DNA from: SFWF01 sp045539095
GTDB taxonomy: Bacteria; Bacillota; Clostridia; Oscillospirales; Acutalibacteraceae
Direction of reading: 5' to 3'
Assembly: GCA_045539095.1 (NCBI GenBank)
Contig: JAZQER010000004.1
Span: 1-30,976 of the forward strand
DNA: 30,976 nt
Made by a program: the position numbers and the translations under genes
The notes under the pieces: model-generated
The model's input: only the letters and a program-made list of their open reading frames with translations
Told to the model about the DNA's origin: nothing
Database searches by the model: none
Part shown: piece by piece, positions 6,741-15,795 of the stretch
Layout of the letters: every line of letters begins with the position of its first letter
Position numbering within the stretch: position 1 is the first letter of the stretch

Positions 6741-7838
6741 ATGCGTTTTACTACTGAAAGATCAGCACTTCTTGATGCTGTACAAAATTTATCAAGAATA
6801 GTTACTAAAACAAGTCTTCCCGTTCTTGAAGGTATACTTATTTCTGCTGAAAAGGGTAAGCTTACACTTATAAGCTACAATTTAGAAATAAGTATGAAAA
6901 AAGAAATCTATGCAAACTGTGATGTTGAAGGCGATGTTGTTATCAGCGCTCGCCTGCTTGCTGAAATTTTAAGAAAGTCCGACGGTTTAGATGTTACTGT
7001 TGAGGTTGACGACCGCCTTATGTGTCATATCAGCAGTGGTAACGCAGTTTTTGATATTATGGGTATGAAAGCTGATGATTTTCCTGAGATACCGTCAGTT
7101 CCCGAAACAGAAAAAATTAATATTTCAGGAAGCCTTTTAAAAGATATGGTTAAAGGAACTCTTTTTGCAGTTGCTCAAAACGAAGGTTCTCGTCCCATTC
7201 TTACAGGTCTTAATATCAGAATAGATAACGGAGTAGCTAGATTTGTAGGAATAGATGGAAGAAGAATTGCAATTAGAAAAGAAAATCTTACAACTTCCGG
7301 TGACTTCAATTTTGTAATTTCCAGTAAAGCAATTGGCGAAGCTGTAAAAATAATAACCGATGATGAAAATATTGTTGAAATTTTTGTTTCAAAGAAGCTT
7401 GCTTCCTTTAATATTGAAGGATATACAATGGTATCTCGTTTACTTGAAGGAGAATTTTTGAATTTTGAAAGAGCTCTTCCAAAAGAACATCTTCAGCAAA
7501 TAACCGTTAAAACAAGAGATATCATAGATATTATTGAAAGAATTTCACTTGTTGTGAGTGATAAGTTTACAACACCAATCCGTTGCAAAATAGAAAAAAA
7601 TGTTTCTACATTCACATGTATATCTTCAGTCGGTCGTGCTTTTGATAAATATGAAACAGAGCTTTCGGGTGAAGAATTTGAAATAGGTATAAATTCTCAA
7701 TATCTTATTGAGGCACTTCGTGCTTGCGAAACTGATGAGGTTGTAATGAAATTTAAGGGAAGCAAGGAAGGCTTCGTAATAGAGCCTATAAGCGGAGACA
7801 GCTTCATTTATATGATAATGCCTATGATGCTGAAATAG
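6741..7838 (+). CDS. dnaN: DNA polymerase III subunit beta (sliding clamp)
   Basis: Forms the ring-shaped dimer that tethers DNA polymerase III to DNA. At 365 residues it has the expected three repeated clamp domains. Domain 1 starts MRFTTERSALLDAVQNLSRI with LPVLEGILISA. Domain 2 contains EGSRPILTGLNIRI and GIDGRRIAIRK. The C-terminus ends in SFIYMIMPMMLK, matching the family ending YxxMPMRL and its hydrophobic partner pocket. GAAGGAG lies before the ATG. The next gene is separated by a cruciform repeat, so the usual tight dnaN-S4 spacing has been opened. Confidence 0.97.
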   Translation: MRFTTERSALLDAVQNLSRIVTKTSLPVLEGILISAEKGKLTLISYNLEISMKKEIYANCDVEGDVVISARLLAEILRKSDGLDVTVEVDDRLMCHISSGNAVFDIMGMKADDFPEIPSVPETEKINISGSLLKDMVKGTLFAVAQNEGSRPILTGLNIRIDNGVARFVGIDGRRIAIRKENLTTSGDFNFVISSKAIGEAVKIITDDENIVEIFVSKKLASFNIEGYTMVSRLLEGEFLNFERALPKEHLQQITVKTRDIIDIIERISLVVSDKFTTPIRCKIEKNVSTFTCISSVGRAFDKYETELSGEEFEIGINSQYLIEALRACETDEVVMKFKGSKEGFVIEPISGDSFIYMIMPMMLK

Positions 7839-7861
7839 AAAGATTTTTAACCTTTCTAAAT

Positions 7862-7975
7862 TAAAAATGAATAAAGAAAAATGAATAATTAATGTGTTTT
7901 GAGAAGCGAAACGATATATAATGCGCCGCAGGCACCGAAATTATTCATTATTAATAATTCACTATTCATTAAAGA
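7862..7975 (+). repeat. dispersed cruciform repeat, copy 2
   Basis: Outer arms GAATAATTAAT and AAATTATTCATT enclose a degenerate GTTTTGAGAAGCGAAAC hairpin, the linker GATATATAAT and GCGCCGCAGGC. It has the same architecture as the copy at 9281-9402, but with weaker inner pairing. It lies between dnaN and the S4 gene. Confidence 0.65.
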
Positions 7976-7989
7976 ATAGAGGTAATTTA

Positions 7990-8202
7990 ATGAATTATAA
8001 AAAGATAACGATAAAGGAAGACTTTATACGACTTGATTCAGCTTTAAAACTTGCAGGTCTTGTATCAACGGGCGGACACGCCAAGGTTGTTATACAAGGT
8101 GGAGAGGTCAGAGTAAACGATACAGTTTGTACTATGAGAGGAAAAAAGCTTCATAACGGCGATGTAGTTGTATACGAAGGAGAAGGTCTTATAATCGAAT
8201 AA
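7990..8202 (+). CDS. yaaA: S4-domain RNA-binding protein (YaaA/RlbA)
   Basis: A 70-residue protein made almost entirely of one S4 RNA-binding fold. It has LDSALKLAGLVSTGGHAK, VIQGGEVRVNDTVCTMRGKKL and HNGDVVVYEGEGL, as in Bacillus YaaA, which is linked to ribosome assembly. I start at 7990, where AGAGGTAATTTA precedes the ATG. The in-frame ATG at 7921 would encode residues that are merely translation of the adjacent repeat. The stop overlaps the recF start by one base (TAATG), giving translational coupling. Confidence 0.93.
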   Translation: MNYKKITIKEDFIRLDSALKLAGLVSTGGHAKVVIQGGEVRVNDTVCTMRGKKLHNGDVVVYEGEGLIIE

Positions 8203-9269
8203 TGATTGTAAAAAAAATTAGTTTCAAAAACTTTCGAAATCTTGCTGAGGGTGAAATTATACCTTGTGAAAATGTAAATATTATCTGCGGAGAAAATGCT
8301 CAGGGAAAAACAAATATTACCGAGGCATTATGGCTTTTTACGGGAGCTAAAAGCTTTCGCGGCGCAAAGGATAGTGAAATGATATCTTTTGGATTTTCCA
8401 ATGCAAAGCTATCAATGGATTTTATAAGCGGTGGGATTGAAAGAAATGCCGAAATTTCTATAAATGTTAGGCGCTCAGCTTATCTTGACGGGAAAAAACT
8501 AAGAAACGCTGCCTCTCTTGCGGGAAATCTTTGCGCTATAGTTTTTTCACCGTCCGATTTAGAGGTTGTAAAAAACGGTCCTTCTCTTCGCAGAAGATTT
8601 TTAGACATAGCCATAGGTCAACTATATCCTCAGTATATTGATGTTTTACGTGATTATACAAGAGCCGTTACTCAAAGAAACACCCTGCTTAAAGAAAGTG
8701 AAGGCTCTCCCGATATTGCTATGCTAGATGTATTTGAAAAAGAAATTTCTCAAAATGGCTCAAAAATAATCGAGTACAGAACAGAGTACTGTAAAAATCT
8801 TACCCCTCACTTAAGTGAAATTTATTCAGGCCTTTCAGGAAAAAGAGAAGATTTAGAGGCCAAATATATTCCTATCTGCAGTTCCAAAAATCTTGCAGAA
8901 GAACTAATAAAGGCAAGAAAAAGGGATTTATATTCAGGAGTAACATCAGTTGGGCCCCACAGAGATGATCTTGATTTTAGGATAAATTCGGTTTCTGCCC
9001 GCACTTTTGGCAGTCAGGGCCAGCAAAGAAGCGTTGCGATAGCTTTAAAGCTTGCAGAAGCGAAAACCTTAAAGGAAATTATAGGAGAAGAACCTGTAGC
9101 AATACTGGACGATATTATGAGCGAGCTTGATCCCGGCCGTCAGAACTACATCTTAAATAACATAACTGAACGTCAGGTCTTTATAACCTGTTGTGATCCA
9201 TCAAACATTAAAAATCTTGCAAAGGGTAAGATTTTTACAGTGTCGGCAGGAAGAGTAAAAACAACGTAG
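8202..9269 (+). CDS. recF: DNA replication and repair protein RecF
   Basis: SMC-like ATPase that helps load RecA at gapped DNA and stalled forks. The 355-residue length is normal. Walker A is GENAQGKT (30-37). The ABC-type signature FGSQGQQRSVAIALKLAEA lies near 266-284, and Walker B with D-loop, PVAILDDIMSELD, near 296-308. It starts within the stop codon of the S4 gene. A cruciform repeat follows its stop, where many relatives have remB directly. Confidence 0.96.
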   Translation: MIVKKISFKNFRNLAEGEIIPCENVNIICGENAQGKTNITEALWLFTGAKSFRGAKDSEMISFGFSNAKLSMDFISGGIERNAEISINVRRSAYLDGKKLRNAASLAGNLCAIVFSPSDLEVVKNGPSLRRRFLDIAIGQLYPQYIDVLRDYTRAVTQRNTLLKESEGSPDIAMLDVFEKEISQNGSKIIEYRTEYCKNLTPHLSEIYSGLSGKREDLEAKYIPICSSKNLAEELIKARKRDLYSGVTSVGPHRDDLDFRINSVSARTFGSQGQQRSVAIALKLAEAKTLKEIIGEEPVAILDDIMSELDPGRQNYILNNITERQVFITCCDPSNIKNLAKGKIFTVSAGRVKTT

Positions 9270-9280
9270 TTGTTTTAAAT

Positions 9281-9402
9281 TAATAATTAAAAATGAATAA
9301 TGAATAATTTCGGTGTTTCGCGTTGCGAAACGATATATTGTCGGCAGAGCCGACACCTTAATTATTCATTATTAACTATTAACTATTAATTATTCATTAA
9401 AT
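9281..9402 (+). repeat. dispersed cruciform repeat, copy 3 (best preserved)
   Basis: The outer stem AATAATT-TC-GGTG pairs with CACC-TT-AATTATT. Inside are two perfect hairpins, GTTTCGC-GTT-GCGAAAC (9315-9331) and GTCGGC-AGA-GCCGAC (9340-9354), separated by GATATATT. The flanks are repeats of AATGAATAAT and ATTATTAACT. This predicts a three-way junction in either DNA strand or in RNA. It sits between recF and remB. Confidence 0.8.
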
Positions 9403-9419
9403 AATTTGCGGAGAAAATT

Positions 9420-9680
9420 ATGTATTTGCATTTAGGCGAGCAAAAGGTTGTAAAAAAACGCGATATCATCGGAATTTTTGATATGGATACCGCAACAGTT
9501 ATGAAAGATACTCGCAAATTTCTAAATCTTGCAGAAAAAAACGGCGAGGCGGTCACTTTATCCTATGAATTGCCTAAATCTTTTACCGTATGCAAAAATC
9601 GAAAAACTGCAAAAAAAACGGTATATATTTCACAAATAACCCCTGCAACGCTTTTAAAACGAAGCGATGATAAGTTTTAA
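9420..9680 (+). CDS. remB: RemB/YaaB-type DUF370 regulator
   Basis: A protein of 86 residues in the position of Bacillus yaaB, between recF and gyrB. The N-terminus MYLHLGEQKVVKKRDIIGIFDMDTATV matches the DUF370/RemA-like family. That family includes DNA-binding regulators of matrix genes in Bacillus; the role in this organism is unknown. The C-terminal part is basic, with YISQITPATLLKR. GGAGAAAATT lies before the ATG. gyrB starts 30 bp downstream, so the two are probably cotranscribed. Confidence 0.88.
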   Translation: MYLHLGEQKVVKKRDIIGIFDMDTATVMKDTRKFLNLAEKNGEAVTLSYELPKSFTVCKNRKTAKKTVYISQITPATLLKRSDDKF

Positions 9681-9710
9681 CTAAAAACTCAAAATTTCAA
9701 GGAGAAAAAA

Positions 9711-11654
9711 ATGAGCAACGAAATCGAGAAAACCACCATTGTCACCGAGAGTTACGACGAAAACTCTATTCAGGTCTTAGAGGGACTTGAGGCGGTAAGA
9801 AAGCGCCCCGGTATGTACATAGGTTCTACGGGCGAACGCGGACTTCACCATCTTGTATATGAAATCGTAGATAACTCAATTGATGAGGCACTTGCCGGTT
9901 ATTGCGATAGAATTACAGTCGAAATACTTGATGACGGTATTATCAGAGTCACCGACAACGGAAGAGGTATCCCCGTAGGTATTAATCCGCAAAAGGGAAT
10001 TCCGACCGTTACGGTTGTATTTACTATTCTCCACGCGGGCGGAAAATTCGGCGGAAGCGGATACAAGGTTTCGGGAGGTCTTCACGGCGTTGGCGCATCG
10101 GTTGTTAATGCCCTCTCAAGCTGGCTTGAGGTAGAAGTCAAGGACGGCACCAACATATATAAACAAAGATATGAAAAGGGTAATATCATAACCGACCTTG
10201 AGATTATAGGAAAAAGCGAAGAAACAGGAACAACCGTCACCTTCAAGCCTGACCCGACTATTTTTACAGATACAACCACCTATGATTACGATATTCTTTT
10301 AAACAGACTGCGTGAACAGGCTTTTCTTAACGCAGGTATACGTATTATTCTGGAAGACAAGAGGACCGATGTTTTTGAGCCTAAAACAGACGACCTTTGC
10401 TATGAGGGCGGTATTAAGGAATATGTAGAGTATCTTCGTCAGGGAATTAAAAAAGACCCTATCTCTGATATTATCTATCTTTCGGGAACAAAGGGTGATT
10501 CTACAGCTGAGATAGCTCTTATGTGGTCGACCGCGTATGACAATAAGATTATGTCCTTTGCAAATACACTGCATACCGTTGACGGCGGTACCCATGAGCA
10601 GGCTTTCCGTCAGACGGTAGCACGTGTTGTAAACAAGTATGCTCACGATTTCAAGAAGCTCAAGGTCGACTCCGATAACCTTAAGGGCGAGGATATTATG
10701 GAAGGACTTATCGCCGTTGTATCGGTTAAACTTGCCGACGCTCAGTTTGAGTCACAGACCAAGGCAAAGCTCGGTAACACCTCTATCGGTCAGATGGTGC
10801 GCGAGCTTATCAACGACCAGCTTTACAGATATTTAGAAGAGCACCCTGCAGATGCAAAGATAGTTATTGATAAGGCTATTGCGGCATCGAATGCCAGAGA
10901 AGCGGCGCAGAAGGCTCGAGACGCTTCCCGTAACAAATCGGGCATCGGCGGCAAGACAAGAATGCCCGAAAAGCTGACCGACTGTATCAGCGATGACCCG
11001 ACAAAGACCGAAATATTCATCGTCGAGGGAGACAGTGCGGGCGGCTCTGCAGTTGAGGGCAGAAATTCTACCTATCAGGCTATTCTTCCTCTTTGGGGTA
11101 AGATGCTGAATGTTGAAAAGGCGCGCGACGACAAGGTTTACGGAAACGATAAGCTGACCCCTGTTATCGTGGCGCTCGGCACGGGAATCGGTGAGAATTT
11201 CGATATCAATAAGCTTCGTTACGATAAAATTGTTATTATGGCTGATGCCGACGTAGACGGAAGCCATATCAGAACACTTCTTCTCACCTTCTTCTTCCGC
11301 TATATGCCCGAGCTTATCGAGACGGGACATATCTATCTTGCACAGCCTCCTCTTTACAGAGTTTCAAAGGGCAAACAGCACTTTGACGCCTTTACTGATG
11401 AGGAAAAGGCAGAATATATTGAGCGTCTCGGCGGAACTGCCGATGTTCAGCGTTATAAGGGTCTCGGTGAGATGGACCCCGATCAGCTTTGGGAGACCAC
11501 CCTTGACCCCGAAAGAAGAACATTCCTTCGCGTTACTATGAGTGACGCGGCGCTTGCAGATGCAACCTTTACAATGCTTATGGGCGAAGAGGTAGAACCC
11601 AGAAAGCAATTTATTGAAGAAAACGCGGTATTTGCTACCGACCTCGACATTTAA
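9711..11654 (+). CDS. gyrB: DNA gyrase subunit B
   Basis: ATPase subunit of gyrase, which introduces negative supercoils. At 647 residues it has the short Gram-positive form. The N-terminal GHKL ATPase has LEAVRKRPGMYIGSTGERGLHHLVYEIVDNSIDEA, DNGRGIPV and GLHGVGASVVNALS. The TOPRIM domain has EIFIVEGDSAGGSA and MADADVDGSHIRTL. The C-terminus contains QRYKGLGEMDPDQLWETT. GGAG lies before the ATG. gyrA follows after 19 bp. GC content and codon use are richer than in dnaA-recF. Confidence 0.97.
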   Translation: MSNEIEKTTIVTESYDENSIQVLEGLEAVRKRPGMYIGSTGERGLHHLVYEIVDNSIDEALAGYCDRITVEILDDGIIRVTDNGRGIPVGINPQKGIPTVTVVFTILHAGGKFGGSGYKVSGGLHGVGASVVNALSSWLEVEVKDGTNIYKQRYEKGNIITDLEIIGKSEETGTTVTFKPDPTIFTDTTTYDYDILLNRLREQAFLNAGIRIILEDKRTDVFEPKTDDLCYEGGIKEYVEYLRQGIKKDPISDIIYLSGTKGDSTAEIALMWSTAYDNKIMSFANTLHTVDGGTHEQAFRQTVARVVNKYAHDFKKLKVDSDNLKGEDIMEGLIAVVSVKLADAQFESQTKAKLGNTSIGQMVRELINDQLYRYLEEHPADAKIVIDKAIAASNAREAAQKARDASRNKSGIGGKTRMPEKLTDCISDDPTKTEIFIVEGDSAGGSAVEGRNSTYQAILPLWGKMLNVEKARDDKVYGNDKLTPVIVALGTGIGENFDINKLRYDKIVIMADADVDGSHIRTLLLTFFFRYMPELIETGHIYLAQPPLYRVSKGKQHFDAFTDEEKAEYIERLGGTADVQRYKGLGEMDPDQLWETTLDPERRTFLRVTMSDAALADATFTMLMGEEVEPRKQFIEENAVFATDLDI

Positions 11655-11673
11655 AGAAAGGAGAGAGTAAATA

Positions 11674-14220
11674 ATGGCTAAACAGGAAAAGGTCTATTGG
11701 CCCGAAAGTGAAGAGACTAATATAGTCCCTGTGGAAATTGTCGACGAAGTCAAGGGTAGTATGCTTCAGTACGGTATGAGCGTACTTGTAGGACGTGCTC
11801 TCCCCGATGTTCGTGACGGACTCAAGCCCGTTCACAGAAGAATTCTTTATACAATGTACGAAAACGGACTTACCCCCGACAAGGCGTATCGTAAGTGCGC
11901 CGATACGGTCGGTGCGGTGCTCGGACGTTACCATCCTCACGGCGACTCCTCTGTTTATGACGCAATGGTACGTATGGCGCAGGACTTCTCCCTTCGCTAT
12001 CCCCTTATAGACGGACACGGAAACTTCGGTAATATCGACGGATACCCCGCCGCTGCATACCGTTATACCGAGTCCAAGATGAACAGACTCTCTCTTCATA
12101 TGCTCGACGATATCGACAAGGATACCGTTGATTTTACACCTAACTATGACGACCGACTCAAAGAGCCTACCGTTCTCCCGGTTCGCTTCCCGCAACTGCT
12201 TGTAAACGGCTCTTCGGGTATCGCTTTCGGTATGGCAACCGAAATTCCGCCTCACAACCTCGGCGAGGTTATTGACGGTATGTGTTGCCTTATTGATAAC
12301 CCCGAGGCAGAGCTTTCCGACCTTTGCGAGTATATTAAGGGTCCTGACTTCCCGACGGGCGGCATCATTATGGGCAGAGCAGGTATCCGCGCGGCTTACG
12401 CTACGGGTAAGGGTAAGATAATCGTTCGTGGTAAGGCTGAAATTGAAGAGACCCGTAACGGAAAATTCCGTATTGTTATTACCGAGATTCCCTACAAGGT
12501 CAGAAAGAAAGACCTCGTTAAGAAAATATACGACCTCGCCGCTGAAAAGAGGGTCGAGGGCATTGACGATGTTGTTGACTACTCTTCAAAGCGTGATGGC
12601 GGTATCAGAATAGTGGTTGACATAAAGCGTGACGCTAATCCGCAGGTCGTTCTTAACAAGCTCTATTCATATACCGAGCTTCAGACTACCTTCGGCGCAA
12701 ACCTTATAGCAATCGTAAACGGCAAGCCGCAGGTGCTGACGCTCAAGGATATGCTTCAGAACTGCATCGATTTCCAATGTGAGATTATCGAGCGCAGAAC
12801 AGCCTTTGATATGAGAAAGGCGCAGGAGCGCGCACATATCTTAGAGGCTCTTAATACAGCTATCGACTTTATTGATGAGGTTATCAATATCATCCGCACT
12901 TCTAAGACCATTCCCGAGTCGAAAGAGCGTCTCGCCGAGCGTTTTGGCTTTGACGATGTTCAGACCACCGCTATTGTTCAGATGCAGCTCGGTAAGCTTG
13001 CAGGAATGGAAAAACAGAAGATAGAGGATGAACTGAAAGAGAAATATGCCTTTATTAAGGAGTGTCAGGAGATTCTTGGCTCTCACGCTCGCGTTCTTGA
13101 TATCGTTAAGACCGAGGCGCTTAACCTCCGAGACAAATATTCAGACGACAGAAGAACTGAGATTTCAGCCGTTTCTGGCGAGGTCGATATAGAAGACCTT
13201 ATCCCTGAGGAAGAGTGCGTAATCACAAAGACTACGGGCGGCTACATTAAGAGACTCCCTGCCGACACCTATTCTGTTCAGAACAGAGGCGGTAAGGGTA
13301 TCAAGGGAATGACCACCCGTGAGGACGACTTTGTTGAGTCGATGTTCGTCTGCTCGTCGCACGACTATATTATGATGTTCACTAACCTCGGAAGAGTCTA
13401 CAGACTCAAGGCATATGAGATTCCTGAGGGCACCCGTACCTCAAAGGGTATGAATGTGGTTAACATAATACCGCTTATGCCCGATGAAAAGGTCACAAAG
13501 ATACTCGCCTGCCCCGAGCTTGACAACGAACAGTTTATTGTTATGGGTACGAAAGACGGCGTTATCAAGCGCACCTCAATGGAGGCATTTAAGAATACAA
13601 GAAAGACGGGTATTATTGCACTCGAGCTTGATGAGGGCGACGAGCTTCGCTTTGTAGCTTTGACAGAGGGTAAATCTTCCCTGCTTGTCGCTACAAAGAA
13701 GGGTTATGCTATCCGCTTTGACGAAAACGATGTCCGTCCGATGGGACGTACTGCGCGCGGTGTTAGGGCTATTAAGCTTCGCGACGGTGACGAGGTCGTG
13801 TCAATGGCGGCTTGTGATGAAGAAACGGTTCTTCTCACTGTTACCGAGACCGGCTACGGCAGAAGAACATTCATCTCAGACCATAGACTTCAGTCCCGCG
13901 GCGGTAAGGGTATCACCAACTACAGATGTGAAAAGTACGGCGATGTTTGTGCTGTTGTTGCGGTCAGCGAGGTTGAGGATGTTATTATGATATCGACCGA
14001 CGGCATCATAATCCGAATTGCTGCCGATACTATCAGTATGTTTAACCGCCCGTCAAAGGGTGTCCGCATTATGAAGTTCGGTCAGAACCCCGATGCACGC
14101 GTTTTATCGGTTGCTACTGCAGCGCATAATGAAGAAGAGGTCACCGATGTTCCCGATGCTCCAGATGCAGATGCTACAGAGGCGCCTAGCGACGAGCCTG
14201 AGGAAAAGGCAGACGAATAA
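11674..14220 (+). CDS. gyrA: DNA gyrase subunit A
   Basis: DNA cleavage and rejoining subunit of gyrase, 848 residues. The catalytic tyrosine is Tyr131 in AAAYRYTESK. The quinolone-resistance region reads HPHGDSSVYDAMVRMAQDFS. Ser92 and Asp96 correspond to E. coli Ser83 and Asp87, so both susceptible-type residues are present. The C-terminal beta-pinwheel has a GyrA-box variant QNRGGKGI and a second QSRGGKGI. The last 30 residues are an acidic Ala/Asp/Glu tail. The ATG follows AAGGAGAG. A terminator lies just after the stop. Confidence 0.97.
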   Translation: MAKQEKVYWPESEETNIVPVEIVDEVKGSMLQYGMSVLVGRALPDVRDGLKPVHRRILYTMYENGLTPDKAYRKCADTVGAVLGRYHPHGDSSVYDAMVRMAQDFSLRYPLIDGHGNFGNIDGYPAAAYRYTESKMNRLSLHMLDDIDKDTVDFTPNYDDRLKEPTVLPVRFPQLLVNGSSGIAFGMATEIPPHNLGEVIDGMCCLIDNPEAELSDLCEYIKGPDFPTGGIIMGRAGIRAAYATGKGKIIVRGKAEIEETRNGKFRIVITEIPYKVRKKDLVKKIYDLAAEKRVEGIDDVVDYSSKRDGGIRIVVDIKRDANPQVVLNKLYSYTELQTTFGANLIAIVNGKPQVLTLKDMLQNCIDFQCEIIERRTAFDMRKAQERAHILEALNTAIDFIDEVINIIRTSKTIPESKERLAERFGFDDVQTTAIVQMQLGKLAGMEKQKIEDELKEKYAFIKECQEILGSHARVLDIVKTEALNLRDKYSDDRRTEISAVSGEVDIEDLIPEEECVITKTTGGYIKRLPADTYSVQNRGGKGIKGMTTREDDFVESMFVCSSHDYIMMFTNLGRVYRLKAYEIPEGTRTSKGMNVVNIIPLMPDEKVTKILACPELDNEQFIVMGTKDGVIKRTSMEAFKNTRKTGIIALELDEGDELRFVALTEGKSSLLVATKKGYAIRFDENDVRPMGRTARGVRAIKLRDGDEVVSMAACDEETVLLTVTETGYGRRTFISDHRLQSRGGKGITNYRCEKYGDVCAVVAVSEVEDVIMISTDGIIIRIAADTISMFNRPSKGVRIMKFGQNPDARVLSVATAAHNEEEVTDVPDAPDADATEAPSDEPEEKADE

Positions 14221-14226
14221 TAAATT

Positions 14227-14258
14227 TTCGGAGCTGCAGTAATGCGGCTCCGAATTTC
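14227..14258 (+). terminator. terminator after gyrA
   Basis: TTCGGAGCTGC (14227-14237) pairs with GCGGCTCCGAA (14244-14254) around AGTAAT, with one T-G pair. The T-run is short (TTT), so termination may be partial. Confidence 0.7.
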
Positions 14259-14322
14259 CTATACGAAAAACGAGAAAAAGAGAGAAAAACGGCAAAATCT
14301 CGAGAAAATCGGAGGAAATCTC

Positions 14323-15318
14323 TTGTATAATCACAATTTCACCACTGACCCGTCAGAGGTTATAAGGAAAAACGAAGAAAAAAAGAAGATTCGATGTACC
14401 GGCAAATTTATAGGCCTTGCAATGCTTATAATGGTTGCCATATCGTTCCTATGGAGTTCAATCTATGTTAATTTTATGGCTTCCCTCGGTATTGATGCTA
14501 ATACCGCGGTCAAATGGTTAAACGAGCCGGCTATTTTACAGATTGCAAATCAAGTGCTTTCTATCTTTATATTCACACTGCCGTTTCTTGTAATACTTTC
14601 AGGCGACGGACAAAAGCTATATGAGATAGTATCTTTTCAAAAACCAAAAAAAGAATTTTTATTACCCATCATTTTGATAAGTATCGGCTTTTGCAGTTTT
14701 GCAAATATAGCTGGATCTGTAATTATTAACTTACTGTACGCATTCGGCGTTAATGTCCCCAATCCGATGCCCGAGAGCCCCGAGGGTGTTTTTGGAATTA
14801 TACTGACTTTTGTCGGGTCGTTTGTTGTTCCTCCGTTAGTAGAAGAATTTGCGATGCGCGGGCTTGTTATGGGAAGTCTTAGAAAATACGGGGACGGACT
14901 AGCCATAATTATCTCTGCGTTGTTCTTCGGACTAATGCATGGAAATATGATGCAAATACCCTTTGCTTTTATAGTCGGCATTGCGCTTGGCTTCGCGGTA
15001 ATAAAGACGGGCTCCATCTGGACAGGAATTATTATTCACGCGATAAACAACGGAATGGCTTCACTTATAAGTCTCGCTACAGAAGAAATGTCGCTCGGAA
15101 TGCAGAACGCAATAACACTTCTATATTTTATAGCTTGCTTGCTTTGTGCCTTTGTCGGAGTTATCCTTCTTAAAGGGCGTTCACGCGAGGCGCTGGAGCT
15201 TAAAAAATCAGATATGCGACTTACACCAACAAAAAGAGCAAAAATATTTTTTACAAGCCCACTCATAATTGTATATTTTGTTTTTGCGGCAATACAGGTT
15301 CTTTTGAGCCTTGGCTGA
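14323..15318 (+). CDS. CPBP/CAAX-type intramembrane metalloprotease
   Basis: An integral membrane protein of about 331 residues with roughly eight hydrophobic segments. The CPBP (Abi) motifs are complete: VEEFAMRG with Glu174, Glu175 and Arg179; FFGLMH with His206; and HAINN with His239 and Asn243. Family members cleave prenylated or other membrane peptides, and some give bacteriocin immunity; the substrate here is unknown. I chose the TTG start at 14323 because GGAGG ends seven bases upstream. The in-frame ATG at 14242 lies in the gyrA terminator loop. The stop codon directly abuts a parS site and is followed by tadA. Confidence 0.85.
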   Translation: MYNHNFTTDPSEVIRKNEEKKKIRCTGKFIGLAMLIMVAISFLWSSIYVNFMASLGIDANTAVKWLNEPAILQIANQVLSIFIFTLPFLVILSGDGQKLYEIVSFQKPKKEFLLPIILISIGFCSFANIAGSVIINLLYAFGVNVPNPMPESPEGVFGIILTFVGSFVVPPLVEEFAMRGLVMGSLRKYGDGLAIIISALFFGLMHGNMMQIPFAFIVGIALGFAVIKTGSIWTGIIIHAINNGMASLISLATEEMSLGMQNAITLLYFIACLLCAFVGVILLKGRSREALELKKSDMRLTPTKRAKIFFTSPLIIVYFVFAAIQVLLSLG

Positions 15319-15334
15319 TGTTTCACGTGAAACA
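15319..15334. promoter_or_regulatory. parS: parS site 1 (ParB-binding)
   Basis: TGTTTCACGTGAAACA is a perfect 16-bp palindrome and an exact match to the bacterial parS consensus (TGTTNCACGTGAAACA). It lies between the CPBP stop codon and tadA. It overlaps the upstream ATG of the tadA frame, where it would be translated as FHVKQ. ParB is encoded at the right end of this window. Confidence 0.96.
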
Positions 15335-15344
15335 GAGGTGCTTT

Positions 15345-15791
15345 ATGGATAAAAGGTTCATGAATGAGGCGCTACGCCTCGCAAAGACCGCCGCAGAAGG
15401 TTCGGACGTACCTGTCGGTGCGGTGGTAGTTAAAAACGGAGAGATAATCGGCAGAGGCTATAATCTGCGCGAGCAGACGTGTGATGCGACCGCTCATGCA
15501 GAGGTCGTAGCCATAAGAGAAGCCTGCAAAACGCTGTCTGCCTGGCGGCTTGATGACTGCGAGTTGTATGTTACTTTAGAGCCCTGCCCTATGTGCGCGG
15601 GGGCAATTATAAATTCAAGAATAAAAACGGTAGTGTTCGGTGCCTTTGATAAAAAAGCAGGATCGGCATCTGCCGAATCGATTATCGATTTATTTTCTCT
15701 CGGATATAATCACAAGCCTGAGGTTTATTGTGGGATTTGTGAAGAAGAGTGTGCGGAGCTTCTTGTAAACTTTTTCGAGGATAAACGGTGA
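15345..15791 (+). CDS. tadA: tRNA-specific adenosine deaminase TadA
   Basis: Deaminates A34 to inosine in tRNA-Arg(ACG), allowing CGU, CGC and CGA decoding. The 148-residue length is usual. The zinc-binding and catalytic residues are HAE (51-53) and PCPMC (80-84). The flanking sequence DVPVGAVVVKNGEIIGRGYN is typical. I start at the ATG at 15345, four bases after AGAGGTG. An ATG at 15318 is in frame but would turn the parS palindrome into codons. The next gene begins 4 bp after the stop. Confidence 0.95.
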   Translation: MDKRFMNEALRLAKTAAEGSDVPVGAVVVKNGEIIGRGYNLREQTCDATAHAEVVAIREACKTLSAWRLDDCELYVTLEPCPMCAGAIINSRIKTVVFGAFDKKAGSASAESIIDLFSLGYNHKPEVYCGICEEECAELLVNFFEDKR

Positions 15792-15795
15792 TATA

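Noticed and set aside
7921..7989. Upstream ATG extension of the S4-domain gene
   Set aside because: The extra residues only translate the cruciform repeat. The family length and AGAGGT favour the ATG at 7990.
14242..14322. Upstream ATG extension of the CPBP protease gene
   Set aside because: The ATG is in the loop of the gyrA terminator, and the encoded residues are basic, low-complexity sequence. A TTG at 14323 has a well-placed GGAGG.
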